From NCBI GenBank assembly GCA_046497505.1, contig JAWOFN010000077.1:1-30249 (forward strand): a DNA stretch of 30,249 bases. The letters run 5' to 3'. The stretch comes from JAWOFN01 sp046497505 [NCBI: bacterium] (GTDB taxonomy: Bacteria > Blakebacterota > Blakebacteria > Blakebacterales). The number at the start of each line of letters is the position of its first letter. The stretch's first letter is position 1. The notes beneath the pieces are model-generated. The model ran no database searches. It saw only the letters and a program-made list of their open reading frames with translations, and was not told where the DNA came from. Below, piece after piece: positions 1-8,378 of this stretch. Both the position numbers and the translations under genes were made by a program.

Positions 1-214
1 GTCTCGATCCAGACATCCACCCGTCCCCAGACCACCGGTGCGTCCTCCTTCGGTTCCAGCCGGACATGCCATAGGTCCAGACCGTCCAGGGTCTCCCTCC
101 CCACCACCTGGTGGGGAGGGAGACCCTGGACGGTCTGGACCTATGGCATGTCCGGCTGGAACCGAAGGAGGACGCACCGGTGGTCTGGGGACGGGTGGAT
201 GTCTGGATCGAGAC
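1..214. repeat. Perfect 106-bp inverted repeat (fold-back) at window start
   Basis: Bases 1-106 are the exact reverse complement of 109-214, with only two unpaired bases (107-108) between the arms; base i pairs with base 215-i without a mismatch. The right arm is ordinary coding sequence of the LolA-like gene, and the left arm is the same codons read backwards. A fold-back of this size with almost no loop, starting at base 1, is what chimeric amplification or an assembler turning round at a contig end produces. A genuine cruciform here would be unstable and would destroy the gene. Treat bases 1-107 as unreliable. Confidence 0.95.
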
Positions 215-449
215 GGATGAGCCGATCTTCCGCAAGGAGGTCTTCTACGACCAGTCGGGCCGCCGCTCGGGGACCCTGGTGCTCGACCGGGTGGAAGAGA
301 AGGGGGGCCGGCGGATCCCTACCCGGTGGACCCGGACCGAGGAGGGGGAGGAGGGAGAGCGGACCGTCCTGTTCATCGAGGAGGTCTCCTTCAACGAAGG
401 GATCCCGGACCGCTTCTTCAGCCTCCAGAACCTGAAGCGCATACGCTGA
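108..449 (+). CDS. LolA-like outer-membrane lipoprotein-sorting protein, C-terminal part (5' end lost)
   Basis: Only the last ~113 residues remain. The text GRETLDG...W.V.L.PKEDAPVVWG, followed by a VWIETDEPIFRKEVFYD strand and an IPTRWT strand, fits the C-terminal half of the LolA-fold family annotated as outer membrane lipoprotein-sorting protein (LolA_like). Those proteins bind a lipid or lipoprotein acyl chain in the periplasm. Family members are about 230-270 residues, so more than half the gene is missing. The reading frame meets a TAG at 72-74 inside the artefactual left arm, so the true N-terminus lies beyond the contig break; the GTG at 111 is an internal Val. It ends 12 bases before the first permease, so it is probably the first known gene of an operon whose permeases and ATPase could load it. 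Confidence 0.8.
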   Translation: MVGRETLDGLDLWHVRLEPKEDAPVVWGRVDVWIETDEPIFRKEVFYDQSGRRSGTLVLDRVEEKGGRRIPTRWTRTEEGEEGERTVLFIEEVSFNEGIPDRFFSLQNLKRIR

Positions 450-461
450 GGGGGGGAGGGC

Positions 462-1685
462 GTGCTCTTCCGACTGGCCTGGCGCAGCATCTGGCGGAAC
501 AGGAGGAGGACCCTCCTCACCATGGGGGCCATCACCTTCGCCGCCGTGGTGTGCCTCTTCACCCGCTCCCTCCAGATCGGGACCTACCGGACCACCATCC
601 ACACCGTGGTGACGGTGAACACCGGCCACATGCGCATCGAGGATCCCGCCTACCGGGAGCAGCAGTCCCTCGACCACTCCTTCGTGCCCGCCCCCGGCCT
701 GGCTGACAGCCTGGCCTCCCGGCCGACCGTGGCCGGGGTCTCCCCTCGCCTGGAGGCCTCGGGGCTGGTGAGCGCGGGGGAGAACACCCGGGGGGCGGTG
801 ATCAGCGGAGTGGTCCCCGGCGGGGAGCGGGGGATCACCACCCTGACCGAGAAGGTCACCGAGGGGCGCTGGCTGGAGGAGGGGGCAGGGCGCCAGGCCC
901 TCCTGGGCACCGACCTGGCCGCCAACCTGGACCTGGCCGTGGGAGACACCGCCGTGGTCCTGGTCCAGACCTGGTTCGGGACCCTGGGCGCCCAGACCTA
1001 CCGGGTTGCGGGGATCCTGGACACGGGTATGCCCGAGGTGGACGCCAGCACGCTCATGCTTCCCCTCGAGGACGCCCAACGGCTCTTCAACGCCCCCGGC
1101 AGGGTGACGAGCCTGGTCGTGGGGCTCTCGGATCCCTCGCGGATCGAGGACCTGGAGGCGGACCTGAACGCCGCGGGGCTTCCCGGCGGACTGCGGGCCT
1201 ACACCTGGCGGGACCTCATGCCGGAGATGGTCCAGATGATCGAACTGGACAACATCAGCGGCTGGATCATCCTGGCCATCCTGGTCCTGGTGGTGGGCCT
1301 GGGGATCCTCAACACGGTCCTCATGGGCGTGCTGGAACGGGTCCGGCAGTTCGGCGTGGTGCTGGCTGTGGGTCTGAAGCCGCGGCAGCTGGCCCTGGTC
1401 ATTTTCACCGAGGCGCTCCTCATGGCCCTGGCGGCCCTGGCGGTCGGGGACGTCCTCGGGTGGGGGCTCGCGGAGTACTTCGGCGCCCACCCGATCCAGC
1501 TGGGAGGTGCCGAGGCCGCCGCCCTGGAAGAGCTGGGCTTCTCCACCGCCATGCCCACCTACCTCGACCTGCCCAACTTCCTCATGGTGAACGGGTTCAT
1601 CCTGGGCATCACCCTGCTGGCCTCGGTCTGGCCGGCTCTTCGTGCGGCGTCGTACGAGCCGGTGGAGGCGCTGCGTCATGGTTGA
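462..1685 (+). CDS. FtsX/LolC/E-type ABC transporter permease 1
   Basis: The 407-residue protein starts at GTG after a G-rich ribosome site. The opening FRLAWRSIWRNRRRT is typical of FtsX-family permeases. Layout: membrane segment ~18-36; a large periplasmic MacB/LolC-like core ~40-265; then three membrane segments at ~267-290, ~310-335 and ~377-395. It ends in PVEALRHG, a common tail of MacB/LolCE permeases that sits on the cytoplasmic side near the ATPase. This 4-TM plan with one big periplasmic loop is that of type VII (mechanotransmission) ABC systems, which extract lipoproteins or drive periplasmic events rather than pump across the membrane. Its stop overlaps the start of the second permease by 8 bases. 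With the LolA-like gene before it and a LolD-like ATPase after it, a LolC/E-like role is the best guess; the substrate is unknown. Confidence 0.85.
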   Translation: MLFRLAWRSIWRNRRRTLLTMGAITFAAVVCLFTRSLQIGTYRTTIHTVVTVNTGHMRIEDPAYREQQSLDHSFVPAPGLADSLASRPTVAGVSPRLEASGLVSAGENTRGAVISGVVPGGERGITTLTEKVTEGRWLEEGAGRQALLGTDLAANLDLAVGDTAVVLVQTWFGTLGAQTYRVAGILDTGMPEVDASTLMLPLEDAQRLFNAPGRVTSLVVGLSDPSRIEDLEADLNAAGLPGGLRAYTWRDLMPEMVQMIELDNISGWIILAILVLVVGLGILNTVLMGVLERVRQFGVVLAVGLKPRQLALVIFTEALLMALAALAVGDVLGWGLAEYFGAHPIQLGGAEAAALEELGFSTAMPTYLDLPNFLMVNGFILGITLLASVWPALRAASYEPVEALRHG

Positions 1686-2925
1686 TCGGGGCGGCATCCT
1701 CCTGGACGCCGGGCTGGCCTGGCGCAACATCTGGCGGAACACCCGCCGGTCGGTGCTCTTCCTCCTGGCGGTGACCGTGGGCCTCTTCGGTCTGCTGGCC
1801 AGCCTCGGCCTCATGAACGGCTTCAGCGCCCAGATGGTGGAGAGCGCCCTGGGCACCCACATCCCCGACGTGCAGGTCAACCGGGCAGGATTCCACACCA
1901 ACCCGGTCCTGGAGCACACGATCACCCGACCCGACCGGATCCGGACCGTCCTGGACTCGGTCGAGGGGGTGCGCGCCTGGGCCCCCCGGGTGCTGGTCCA
2001 GGGGATGGCCCAGAGCAGTGAGGGCTCCGAACCGGTCCAGGTGGTGGGGATCGACCCCGCCCGGGAGCGGAGCATCACGGTCATCGCCGACCGGGTGATG
2101 GCAGGGTCCTATCTCGACGCGGCCGAAGGGGCGGGGGTTCTGGTGGGGGAACGGCTGTCCCGGCGGCTGGGCCTGGAGATGGGACAGCGCCTGGTGCTGC
2201 TGGCCCAGAGCCGGGAGGGGGACCTGGCCACCGCGGCCTTCCCCATCACCGGCCTCTTCCGGACCGCCTCCCCCGATTTCGACCGCCGGATGGTCTACCT
2301 GGGGATCGAGGACGCCCGGGCCATGTTCGACCTGGAAGAGGGGGTGAGCCAGTTCGCCCTCCGGGCCGCGGAAGGGATCACGCCACCCCGCCTGGCGGGA
2401 CGCCTGCGTCAGGCCCTCCCAGGCGAGCGGTTCGAGGTACTCCCCTGGGGCGAGGTCGTACCGGCGCTGCTGCGCTCGGTGGAGCTCTGGAACCTCTTCA
2501 CCTACATCTTCTTCGCCATCGTCTTCGTGGCCATGGTCTTCGGGATCATGAACACCATGACCATGGCCGTGTTCGAGCGGATCCGGGAGTTCGGGGTGAT
2601 GACCGCCATGGGCACCCGCCCCGGGCACCTCTTCCGGATGGTCCTCCTGGAAGCCGCCCAGCTGGGGCTGCTGGGGGTGGCGGCGGGCTACGCGGCCACC
2701 GGGGTGTTCATGCTCTGGCTGGGGACCACCGGACTGGACCTCTCCGTGTTCAGCGATGCCCTGGCCTCCCTGGGAGCGGGGAGCGTGACCTACCCGGTCC
2801 TCCCCCTGAGGGACTGGGTCCTCTCGGGGCTCATGGCCCTCTTCTTCGCCCTCCTCTCCGCCGTGCTGCCCGCTCTCAAGGCCGCCCGATTCGAACCCGT
2901 GGAGGCACTCCGTCATGTCGGATGA
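1678..2925 (+). CDS. FtsX/LolC/E-type ABC transporter permease 2
   Basis: The 415-residue protein has the same plan as its neighbour: LAWRNIWRNTRRS near the N-terminus, TM1 ~25-44, periplasmic core ~45-275, TM2 ~276-298, TM3 ~326-346, TM4 ~380-400 and the tail FEPVEALRHVG. The frame is open upstream to 1642, but ATG 1678 is chosen because GGAGG at 1664-1668 lies 9 bases before it and because the family motif begins just after. The two permeases probably arose by tandem duplication and form a heterodimer, like LolC with LolE. It overlaps the ATPase gene by 11 bases, so translation of the three genes is likely coupled. Confidence 0.85.
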   Translation: MVDRGGILLDAGLAWRNIWRNTRRSVLFLLAVTVGLFGLLASLGLMNGFSAQMVESALGTHIPDVQVNRAGFHTNPVLEHTITRPDRIRTVLDSVEGVRAWAPRVLVQGMAQSSEGSEPVQVVGIDPARERSITVIADRVMAGSYLDAAEGAGVLVGERLSRRLGLEMGQRLVLLAQSREGDLATAAFPITGLFRTASPDFDRRMVYLGIEDARAMFDLEEGVSQFALRAAEGITPPRLAGRLRQALPGERFEVLPWGEVVPALLRSVELWNLFTYIFFAIVFVAMVFGIMNTMTMAVFERIREFGVMTAMGTRPGHLFRMVLLEAAQLGLLGVAAGYAATGVFMLWLGTTGLDLSVFSDALASLGAGSVTYPVLPLRDWVLSGLMALFFALLSAVLPALKAARFEPVEALRHVG

Positions 2926-3613
2926 AGCCGTGGTCCGCTGCAGCTCCCTCAAGAAGACCTACCGGGACGACGGGGTCCCGGTGCACGCCCTGAAGGGGGT
3001 GGACCTGGCGTTCCGCAAGGGGGACTTCGCCTGCATCGCCGGACCCTCCGGTTCGGGGAAGACCACCCTCCTCAACCTCCTGGGCGGATTGGACCTCCCC
3101 TCGGAGGGACGGGTCTTCGTGGAGGAGGCCGAGGTGAGTTCCATGAGCCGGACGGAGCGGGCGGACCTCCGACTCCGGAGGATCGGCTTCGTCTTCCAGG
3201 CCTTCAACCTCCTGCCCGTCCTCACCGCCGCCGAGAACGTGGAGTACGTCCTCCTCCTCCAGCAGACCCCGAAGAGGGAGCGCCGGGAGCGGGTCCGGGA
3301 GGTCATGGAGACCCTGGGGATGGGGGAGTACCTGGACCGGCTCCCCTCCGAACTCAGCGGGGGACAGCAGCAGCGGGTGGCCGTGGCCCGCGCCCTGGCG
3401 GCCCGGCCTGCCATCGTGCTGCTGGATGAGCCCACCGCCAGCCTCGACTCCGAGACCGGCGGACGCCTCATGGACTACTTGGAGGAGATGAACACCGCGG
3501 AGGGGCATACCTTTCTCTTCTGCAGCCACGACGAGATGGTCATCGACCGCGCCCGCCGTCTCATCCGCCTCAAGGACGGACAGATCGAATCGGATGTGGA
3601 GCAGGGCGGATGA
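2915..3613 (+). CDS. LolD/MacB-type ABC transporter ATPase
   Basis: The 232-residue single nucleotide-binding domain has every catalytic motif intact: Walker A GPSGSGKT at 43-50, Q-loop Gln95, signature LSGGQQQR at 147-154, Walker B IVLLDEP at 167-173 with catalytic Glu172, D-loop SLD at 176-178 and H-loop His205. Length and motif context (GFVFQAFNLLP, DEPTASLD) match the LolD/MacB/FtsE subfamily that serves FtsX-type permeases. It should bind the cytoplasmic face of the two upstream permeases and power them. The start overlaps permease 2 by 11 bases with GGAGG 9 bases before it; the stop overlaps the next gene by 4 bases (ATGA). Confidence 0.92.
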   Translation: MSDEAVVRCSSLKKTYRDDGVPVHALKGVDLAFRKGDFACIAGPSGSGKTTLLNLLGGLDLPSEGRVFVEEAEVSSMSRTERADLRLRRIGFVFQAFNLLPVLTAAENVEYVLLLQQTPKRERRERVREVMETLGMGEYLDRLPSELSGGQQQRVAVARALAARPAIVLLDEPTASLDSETGGRLMDYLEEMNTAEGHTFLFCSHDEMVIDRARRLIRLKDGQIESDVEQGG

Positions 3614-4863
3614 GAAGGACCCTTCCCTTCCTGACGGCCCTCCTCGTCCTGCTTCCTGCAGGAGTGCGGGCCCAGTTCGCTCCTCCCGAGCCCGCCCTGG
3701 GAGGCTATGTGAAGACCCTCGCCCTGGCCTACGACCGTCCCGAGGCACGGCTGTTCCTGGACCGGGGCGGCCGTCTCTTCTACAGCAGGTTCCGCCTCGA
3801 GGGACGTCTGCCCCTGGGCCGGGACCTCTCCCTGCACGGGGCGGCGGAACTGGAGGACTACGTGGGCGAGGGGGCGGGGTCCTTCCTGCTGCAGCGGGGG
3901 GGACGGGGGGATGCGGCGTGGACCCCGGAGTGGGTCCTCACCGACCAGGAGGACCTCCGGACCCGTCTCTTCCTGGACCGGTTCTACCTGGAGGCGTACA
4001 GCGGCCGGTGGACCCTCACGCTGGGGAAGCAGCGGGTGGCCTGGGGTTCGGGACAGTTCTGGAATCCCACCGACCTCTTCGATCCCTTCGGGCCCCTCTC
4101 CCTGGACCCCGAGGACCGGCCCGGTTCGGATGCCCTGCGGGTCGACTACCAGCTGGGACCGGTCTCGGTCCTCACCGGCGTGGTCTCGGTCGGTGCGAAG
4201 CCCTCCTGGTACGAGGACACCCGGGACCGGTCGGTCCAGGCCCTGCGGCTGAGGACCCACCTGGGGGACTGGGACATCGCGGTGCTGGCGGCCCAGGACC
4301 GGGGAGACGGGGTGGCGGGGCTGGACATCACGGGCTATGTGGGGGACGCGGGGGTGTACCTGGAGAGCGCGGTGGTCCGCCACCCGGGACTTGAGACGAT
4401 CACGGCCGAGGGCGGGGGGACCCTGACCCTCCGGACCGGGGACCACGACACCTGGCTCGAGGCGGCGGCAGGCGGTTCCTACGGGCTCGAGAGCGGCTGG
4501 ACGATCCGGGGCGAGGTCTTCTTCAACGGGGGCGGGGCGGGCCCGTGGGAAGGTCCGGACGGCCTGGCTACCCCCCTGACACGCTACGACTGGAGGCGGG
4601 TGGCCCGGGGGGACATCCTGGCCCCAGCCAGACTGTATGCCGCCGGCTTCACGAGCTGGCAGCTCACCCCCCTCATCACCCCCGAGCTGGGGGTACTGGC
4701 CAACCTCTCCGACGGGGGCCTGGCCCTGCTCCCGGGTCTGGACTGGTCGGTGCTCTCCGACCTGCGGCTGACCGCCGGGGCCCAGGTCTACCTGGCCGAG
4801 ACGACGGACGAGTTCTCCTACTATCCCCTCAGCGGATACCTTCTATTGAAGTACAGCTTCTGA
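3610..4863 (+). CDS. Outer-membrane beta-barrel protein (DUF1302/porin-like)
   Basis: A 417-residue protein with a Sec signal peptide (RR, then a Leu-rich core, cleavage after VRA near residue 21, mature start QFAPP). The rest is alternating-hydrophobicity strands with turns rich in Gly, Asp and Arg. The stretch GKQRVAWGSG followed by FWNPTDLFDPFGP is characteristic of barrel proteins annotated as DUF1302-like or porin-like. The last residue is Phe, the usual C-terminal signal for the BAM machinery. The ATG overlaps the ATPase stop by 4 bases, so it belongs to the same operon and may be the outer-membrane end of the LolCDE-like pathway. No substrate can be named. A stand-alone porin is the alternative. 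Confidence 0.75.
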   Translation: MRRTLPFLTALLVLLPAGVRAQFAPPEPALGGYVKTLALAYDRPEARLFLDRGGRLFYSRFRLEGRLPLGRDLSLHGAAELEDYVGEGAGSFLLQRGGRGDAAWTPEWVLTDQEDLRTRLFLDRFYLEAYSGRWTLTLGKQRVAWGSGQFWNPTDLFDPFGPLSLDPEDRPGSDALRVDYQLGPVSVLTGVVSVGAKPSWYEDTRDRSVQALRLRTHLGDWDIAVLAAQDRGDGVAGLDITGYVGDAGVYLESAVVRHPGLETITAEGGGTLTLRTGDHDTWLEAAAGGSYGLESGWTIRGEVFFNGGGAGPWEGPDGLATPLTRYDWRRVARGDILAPARLYAAGFTSWQLTPLITPELGVLANLSDGGLALLPGLDWSVLSDLRLTAGAQVYLAETTDEFSYYPLSGYLLLKYSF

Positions 4864-4880
4864 GCACTGCACCTCGGAGC

Positions 4881-4897
4881 GCCGGCGGCCAGCCGGC
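4881..4897. other. GC-rich hairpin between barrel gene and aldo/keto reductase
   Basis: GCCGGC at 4881-4886 pairs with GCCGGC at 4892-4897 across a 5-base loop. It sits in the 40-base gap after the transport operon and just before the ribosome site of the next gene. No T-run follows, so it is at best a weak terminator or an RNA-stabilising stem. Confidence 0.35.
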
Positions 4898-4905
4898 AGG
4901 GAGTG

Positions 4906-5895
4906 ATGGACGAGATGGAGTATACGAACCTCGGCACCACAGGTCTGAAGGTGAGCCGGATCTGCCTGGGATGCATGTCCTTCGGGACCCCCCAGTGGCG
5001 GGAGTGGGTCCTGGACGAGGAGGCTTCCCGGCCCATCATCAAGTCCGCCCTGGAGGCCGGGATCAACTTCTTCGACACGGCGAACATGTACAGCCGGGGG
5101 GTCTCCGAGGAGGTCACCGGCCGCGCCCTGGCCGACTTCACCCGCCGGGAGGAGGTGGTGATCGCCACGAAGGTCTTCTTCCCCATGGGGGAGGGACCTA
5201 ACGAGAGGGGCCTGTCCCGCAAGCACATCATGGACCAGGCCCACGCCAGCCTGCGGCGCCTGGGGACCGACTACATCGACCTCTACCAGGTCCATCGCTG
5301 GGATTACACCACCCCCATCGACGAGACGCTGCGGGCCCTGGACGACCTGGTCCGCCAGGGGAAGGTACGCTACATCGGGGCCTCCAGCATGTGGGCGTGG
5401 CAGTTCGCCGAGGCCCTCCACATCTCGGACCTGCTCGGACTGGCCCGCTTCGATACGATGCAGAACCACTATAACCTCCTGTACCGGGAAGACGAGCGGG
5501 AGATGATCCCTCTCTGCTGCTCCCAGGGGGTGGGCCTGATCCCATGGAGCCCCCTGGCCCGGGGACTCCTCACGGGGACCCGCACCCGGGAAGATCTGGA
5601 ACCCACCCTGCGGGCGAAGACCGACGAGTACGGCAAGCGGATCTACCAGCCGGAGGAGGACTGGGAGATCGTCGAACGCCTGGTGGGGATGGCGGAGGAG
5701 CGGGGGGACCACCCGGCCAGCGTGGCCCTGGCCTGGCTGCTGGGGAAGGAGGGTGTGGCCGCGCCCATCATAGGTACGACAGAGCAGGACCACCTGCAGG
5801 CCGCCCTGGACGCGGTGGGGATCGAACTCACCGACGAAGAGACGGAGCGCCTGGAGGAGCCGTACCATCCGCACGAGGTGCAGGGACACGAGTGA
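4906..5895 (+). CDS. Aldo/keto reductase
   Basis: The 329-residue protein has the (beta/alpha)8 NADPH-dependent aldo/keto reductase fold and should reduce aldehydes or ketones in the cytoplasm. The catalytic tetrad is complete: Asp57 and Tyr62 in FFDTANMYS, Lys89 in VVIATKV, His130 in YIDLYQVHRWD. Other family text includes GKVRYIGASSMWAWQ and GLIPWSPLARGLLTG. The pattern fits the YghZ/potassium-channel-beta-like branch acting on small carbonyls; the true substrate cannot be read from sequence. Three in-frame starts are close together: GTG 4903, ATG 4906 and ATG 4915 (giving MEYTNLG, the usual family start). AGGGAG at 4898-4903 suits 4915 about as well, so the start is uncertain by a few codons. 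It follows the barrel gene by about 40 bases; no functional link is evident. Confidence 0.93.
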   Translation: MDEMEYTNLGTTGLKVSRICLGCMSFGTPQWREWVLDEEASRPIIKSALEAGINFFDTANMYSRGVSEEVTGRALADFTRREEVVIATKVFFPMGEGPNERGLSRKHIMDQAHASLRRLGTDYIDLYQVHRWDYTTPIDETLRALDDLVRQGKVRYIGASSMWAWQFAEALHISDLLGLARFDTMQNHYNLLYREDEREMIPLCCSQGVGLIPWSPLARGLLTGTRTREDLEPTLRAKTDEYGKRIYQPEEDWEIVERLVGMAEERGDHPASVALAWLLGKEGVAAPIIGTTEQDHLQAALDAVGIELTDEETERLEEPYHPHEVQGHE

Positions 5896-5900
5896 AGCCC

Positions 5901-5922
5901 GGAACAGGGGGGCCGCTGTTCC
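5901..5922. terminator. Possible terminator hairpin after aldo/keto reductase
   Basis: GGAACAG at 5901-5907 pairs exactly with CTGTTCC at 5916-5922 around an 8-base G-rich loop. It lies 6 bases past the reductase stop, in the short gap before the DUF5686 gene. A T-run is lacking, so efficient intrinsic termination is doubtful. Confidence 0.35.
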
Positions 5923-5938
5923 CGTATACACAACCGGT

Positions 5939-8359
5939 ATGGGTATGACGAACCGAAGAAGCCGGCCGGGCGGGTCCCGGGTCCCGGCGGCGGCCCTGCT
6001 GGCCGCGGCGGTCCTCTCGCCCTCCGCCGTCGGCGCCCAGACCGAGTCCCTGGTCCGAGGACGGGTGCTGGATGCGGAGAGCGGAGAGCCCCTCCCAGCG
6101 GCCAACGTCCGCATCCTGGATACGGGTCGCGGGACCATGGCCAACGCCGAGGGGGAGTACCTCATCCGGGTCCCCCGGGGCCGGCACGCGTTGGTGTTCA
6201 GCTACATCGGTTTCGAGTCGGACACCCTCACCACCCGCTTCACCTCCGACCGCCGCTACGATGCCCGCCTCCGCCGGGCCCTCATCCCCCAGGTGCCCCT
6301 CATCGTCTCGGGCGACGACCCGGCCCGCGCCATCATCCGCCGTGCGGTGGATGCGAAGAAGGAGCAGCTCAAGGGTCTGGAGAGCTACCGGTTCGATGCC
6401 TACACCCGGCGGGTGATCGCCCGGGAGGACTCGGTGGCAGGGGTCCTCGAGAGCTACACCGTCGGCTGGTGGAAGCAGGGGCAGCCGGTGAAGGAGCAGC
6501 TCGTCCAGGAGCGGATGACCGAGAACCTGCCGGAGGTGGAGGGGTTGCAGGGGGTCCTGGCCGTCCAGGATTTCAGCGCCGACGACATCGAGCTGGGAGG
6601 GAACCGGTACATCGGACCCCTCCATCCTGACACCTTTCGCTGGTACGACTTCACCCTGGACCAGACCCTCCTCCTGGAGGGGGCCCCCGTCTACGTCATC
6701 GGCCTCCACCCCAGGAGCCGGATGGTGCCCCTGCTCGATGGGGAGGTGCACATCGCCGATGGGTCGTGGGCACTGGTGGGTGTGGACCTGGAGCCTGCCG
6801 AACCGATCCTCATCCCCTTCGTGAAGGACCTCCGGATACGGTGGAGGCAGCGGTTCCGGCAGCAGGAAGGGGGATGGTGGCTCCCCTCCGACGTGCGCAC
6901 CGAGGGGGGCATCGAGGTGGCCGTCGGCCCCATCACCATCCCCCGGATCGGCTTCGATCAGACCTCCATCATCTACGACTACGACGTGAACGCGGCCGTC
7001 CCCGACTCCATCCTGGAGCGGGAGGCCCGTCTGGCGGCCCTGCCGGAGGCCGCAGCGATCGATTCCTCCTTCTGGAGGGAGCGGGAGGTGCTCCCCCTCA
7101 CCCGGGAGGAACAGCGTGCGTACGTCCGCCTGGATTCCACCCAGACCCTGGAGGAGCAGTTCGCCCCCCGGGGTTTCGGCATGGAGATCTCCGAGGAGAG
7201 TATGAGCCTCGGGGCCTCGGCGGGCGTGGGAGGGGCGGTGGGAACCCTCCTGGGCATGCTGGATGTCGGCTGCGACCGGGTGGACGGGAACTGGCTGGGG
7301 GTACGCGCGGAGATCGATTCGGCGGTGGGGGGCATCGACCTGCGTCTCAGGGTCCGACATGCCTTCTCGGCCGACCGATGGATGGGCCGTGCCGAACTGG
7401 TGTTCCCCCGCTCCCGGGACAGGGAAGGCCGTCTCTTCCGCCTGCTCCCGGTTCGCGGGATCACCTCCCAGCTGCGGCTGGCCTGGTTCGACGAGACCCG
7501 TCCCGCGCCCAACGCCCGCTTCTATCCGGAGGGGTTGAACTCCCTGGGCGTTCTCATCTCGAAGCATGACGCCTTCGACTACTTCGGTGCCGAGGGGTGG
7601 CGGGTCACCGCGGACGTACGCATCCCCGGATGGTTCCGAGGAGACCTGTACTTCGGACAGGAGGACCACACCCTCCGCAGGGTGGTCACAGGCTACAGTC
7701 TCATCGATCGATCGAGTCCCTTCCGCCCCAACCCCGCCGCCACCGAGGGGAGGTACACCCGAAGCGGGATCACGCTGGATCTCGGACAGCCCGAGAGCGT
7801 GGCCGGTGTGATGACCGGGAACGGCGTGCGTCTGCGGATGGAAGGGATCGGGCCCGACTTCCAGCATGAGGGGTGGGGTGTCCTGGAAGGGGTCCTCTCC
7901 CTCCGGGTGGACACGTGGACCGGTCGCTTCCTCTTCTCCCCCTACCTGACCGTGCGCGCCGCTGGCGGCTGGGCCGCCGAGGACCTCCCCGCGCAGTTCT
8001 GGATGGGACCGGAGGCCGCCCTGGGTATCTACGGTCCCCTGGGCTCCCTGCGGGCCGCCGGGCTCCGGGAGCTGGTCGGCCCCCGCTACTGGAGCGTCTC
8101 CGCGGAGCACAACTTCCGTCACTTCCCCTTCCTCTACCTGGGGCTGCGCCCGCTGGCCGAACGGGGCCTGGAGGTACTCCTTCACGGTTCCGCGGCCCGG
8201 GCCTGGAACGGAGGGGCATGGCAGCCTGTCCGGACCCCCTACTGCGAGGCGGGGATCGGGATCGGCCGCATCTGGGACATCCTCCGCCTCGACCTCACCC
8301 GGCGCCTGAACGGCGAGCAGGCGTGGCGTCTCACCCTCGCCTTGACGACCTTCCTGTAG
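5939..8359 (+). CDS. DUF5686 / carboxypeptidase-regulatory-like domain outer-membrane protein
   Basis: An 806-residue exported protein. The signal peptide spans residues ~1-33 with cleavage at VGA|QTE. Next comes a carboxypeptidase-D regulatory-like beta-sandwich (~38-118: RGRVLDAESGEPLPAANVRI, NAEGEYLIRVPRG, SYIGFES), the same plug-preceding domain seen in SusC/TonB receptors. The remainder matches the DUF5686 plan: an alpha/beta part (IIRRAVDAKKEQLKGLESY, FDAYTRRV) and a C-terminal barrel-like half rich in Gly/Arg/Asp turns. Such proteins are common in Bacteroidota and relatives, and their function is not established. The absence of a TonB box and plug argues against a TonB receptor. No clear ribosome site precedes ATG 5939 or the in-frame ATG 5945; a TATACA at 5925-5930 could be a -10 box, which would leave almost no leader. 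Confidence 0.8.
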   Translation: MGMTNRRSRPGGSRVPAAALLAAAVLSPSAVGAQTESLVRGRVLDAESGEPLPAANVRILDTGRGTMANAEGEYLIRVPRGRHALVFSYIGFESDTLTTRFTSDRRYDARLRRALIPQVPLIVSGDDPARAIIRRAVDAKKEQLKGLESYRFDAYTRRVIAREDSVAGVLESYTVGWWKQGQPVKEQLVQERMTENLPEVEGLQGVLAVQDFSADDIELGGNRYIGPLHPDTFRWYDFTLDQTLLLEGAPVYVIGLHPRSRMVPLLDGEVHIADGSWALVGVDLEPAEPILIPFVKDLRIRWRQRFRQQEGGWWLPSDVRTEGGIEVAVGPITIPRIGFDQTSIIYDYDVNAAVPDSILEREARLAALPEAAAIDSSFWREREVLPLTREEQRAYVRLDSTQTLEEQFAPRGFGMEISEESMSLGASAGVGGAVGTLLGMLDVGCDRVDGNWLGVRAEIDSAVGGIDLRLRVRHAFSADRWMGRAELVFPRSRDREGRLFRLLPVRGITSQLRLAWFDETRPAPNARFYPEGLNSLGVLISKHDAFDYFGAEGWRVTADVRIPGWFRGDLYFGQEDHTLRRVVTGYSLIDRSSPFRPNPAATEGRYTRSGITLDLGQPESVAGVMTGNGVRLRMEGIGPDFQHEGWGVLEGVLSLRVDTWTGRFLFSPYLTVRAAGGWAAEDLPAQFWMGPEAALGIYGPLGSLRAAGLRELVGPRYWSVSAEHNFRHFPFLYLGLRPLAERGLEVLLHGSAARAWNGGAWQPVRTPYCEAGIGIGRIWDILRLDLTRRLNGEQAWRLTLALTTFL

Positions 8360-8378
8360 GCACACCACCCTGAGGTCC

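Noticed and set aside
38-220. 60-codon ORF across the palindrome
   Set aside because: Its peptide is a product of the inverted repeat and mirrors itself in composition; the underlying sequence is an artefact.
141-2084. 647-codon open frame on the minus strand over the permease genes
   Set aside because: A shadow of GC-rich codon bias: composition is rich in His, Gln, Gly and Pro with no fold or motif, while the plus strand encodes clear FtsX permeases. The same holds for the minus frames at 1609-2952, 5828-8425, 8988-11501 and 16300-17691.
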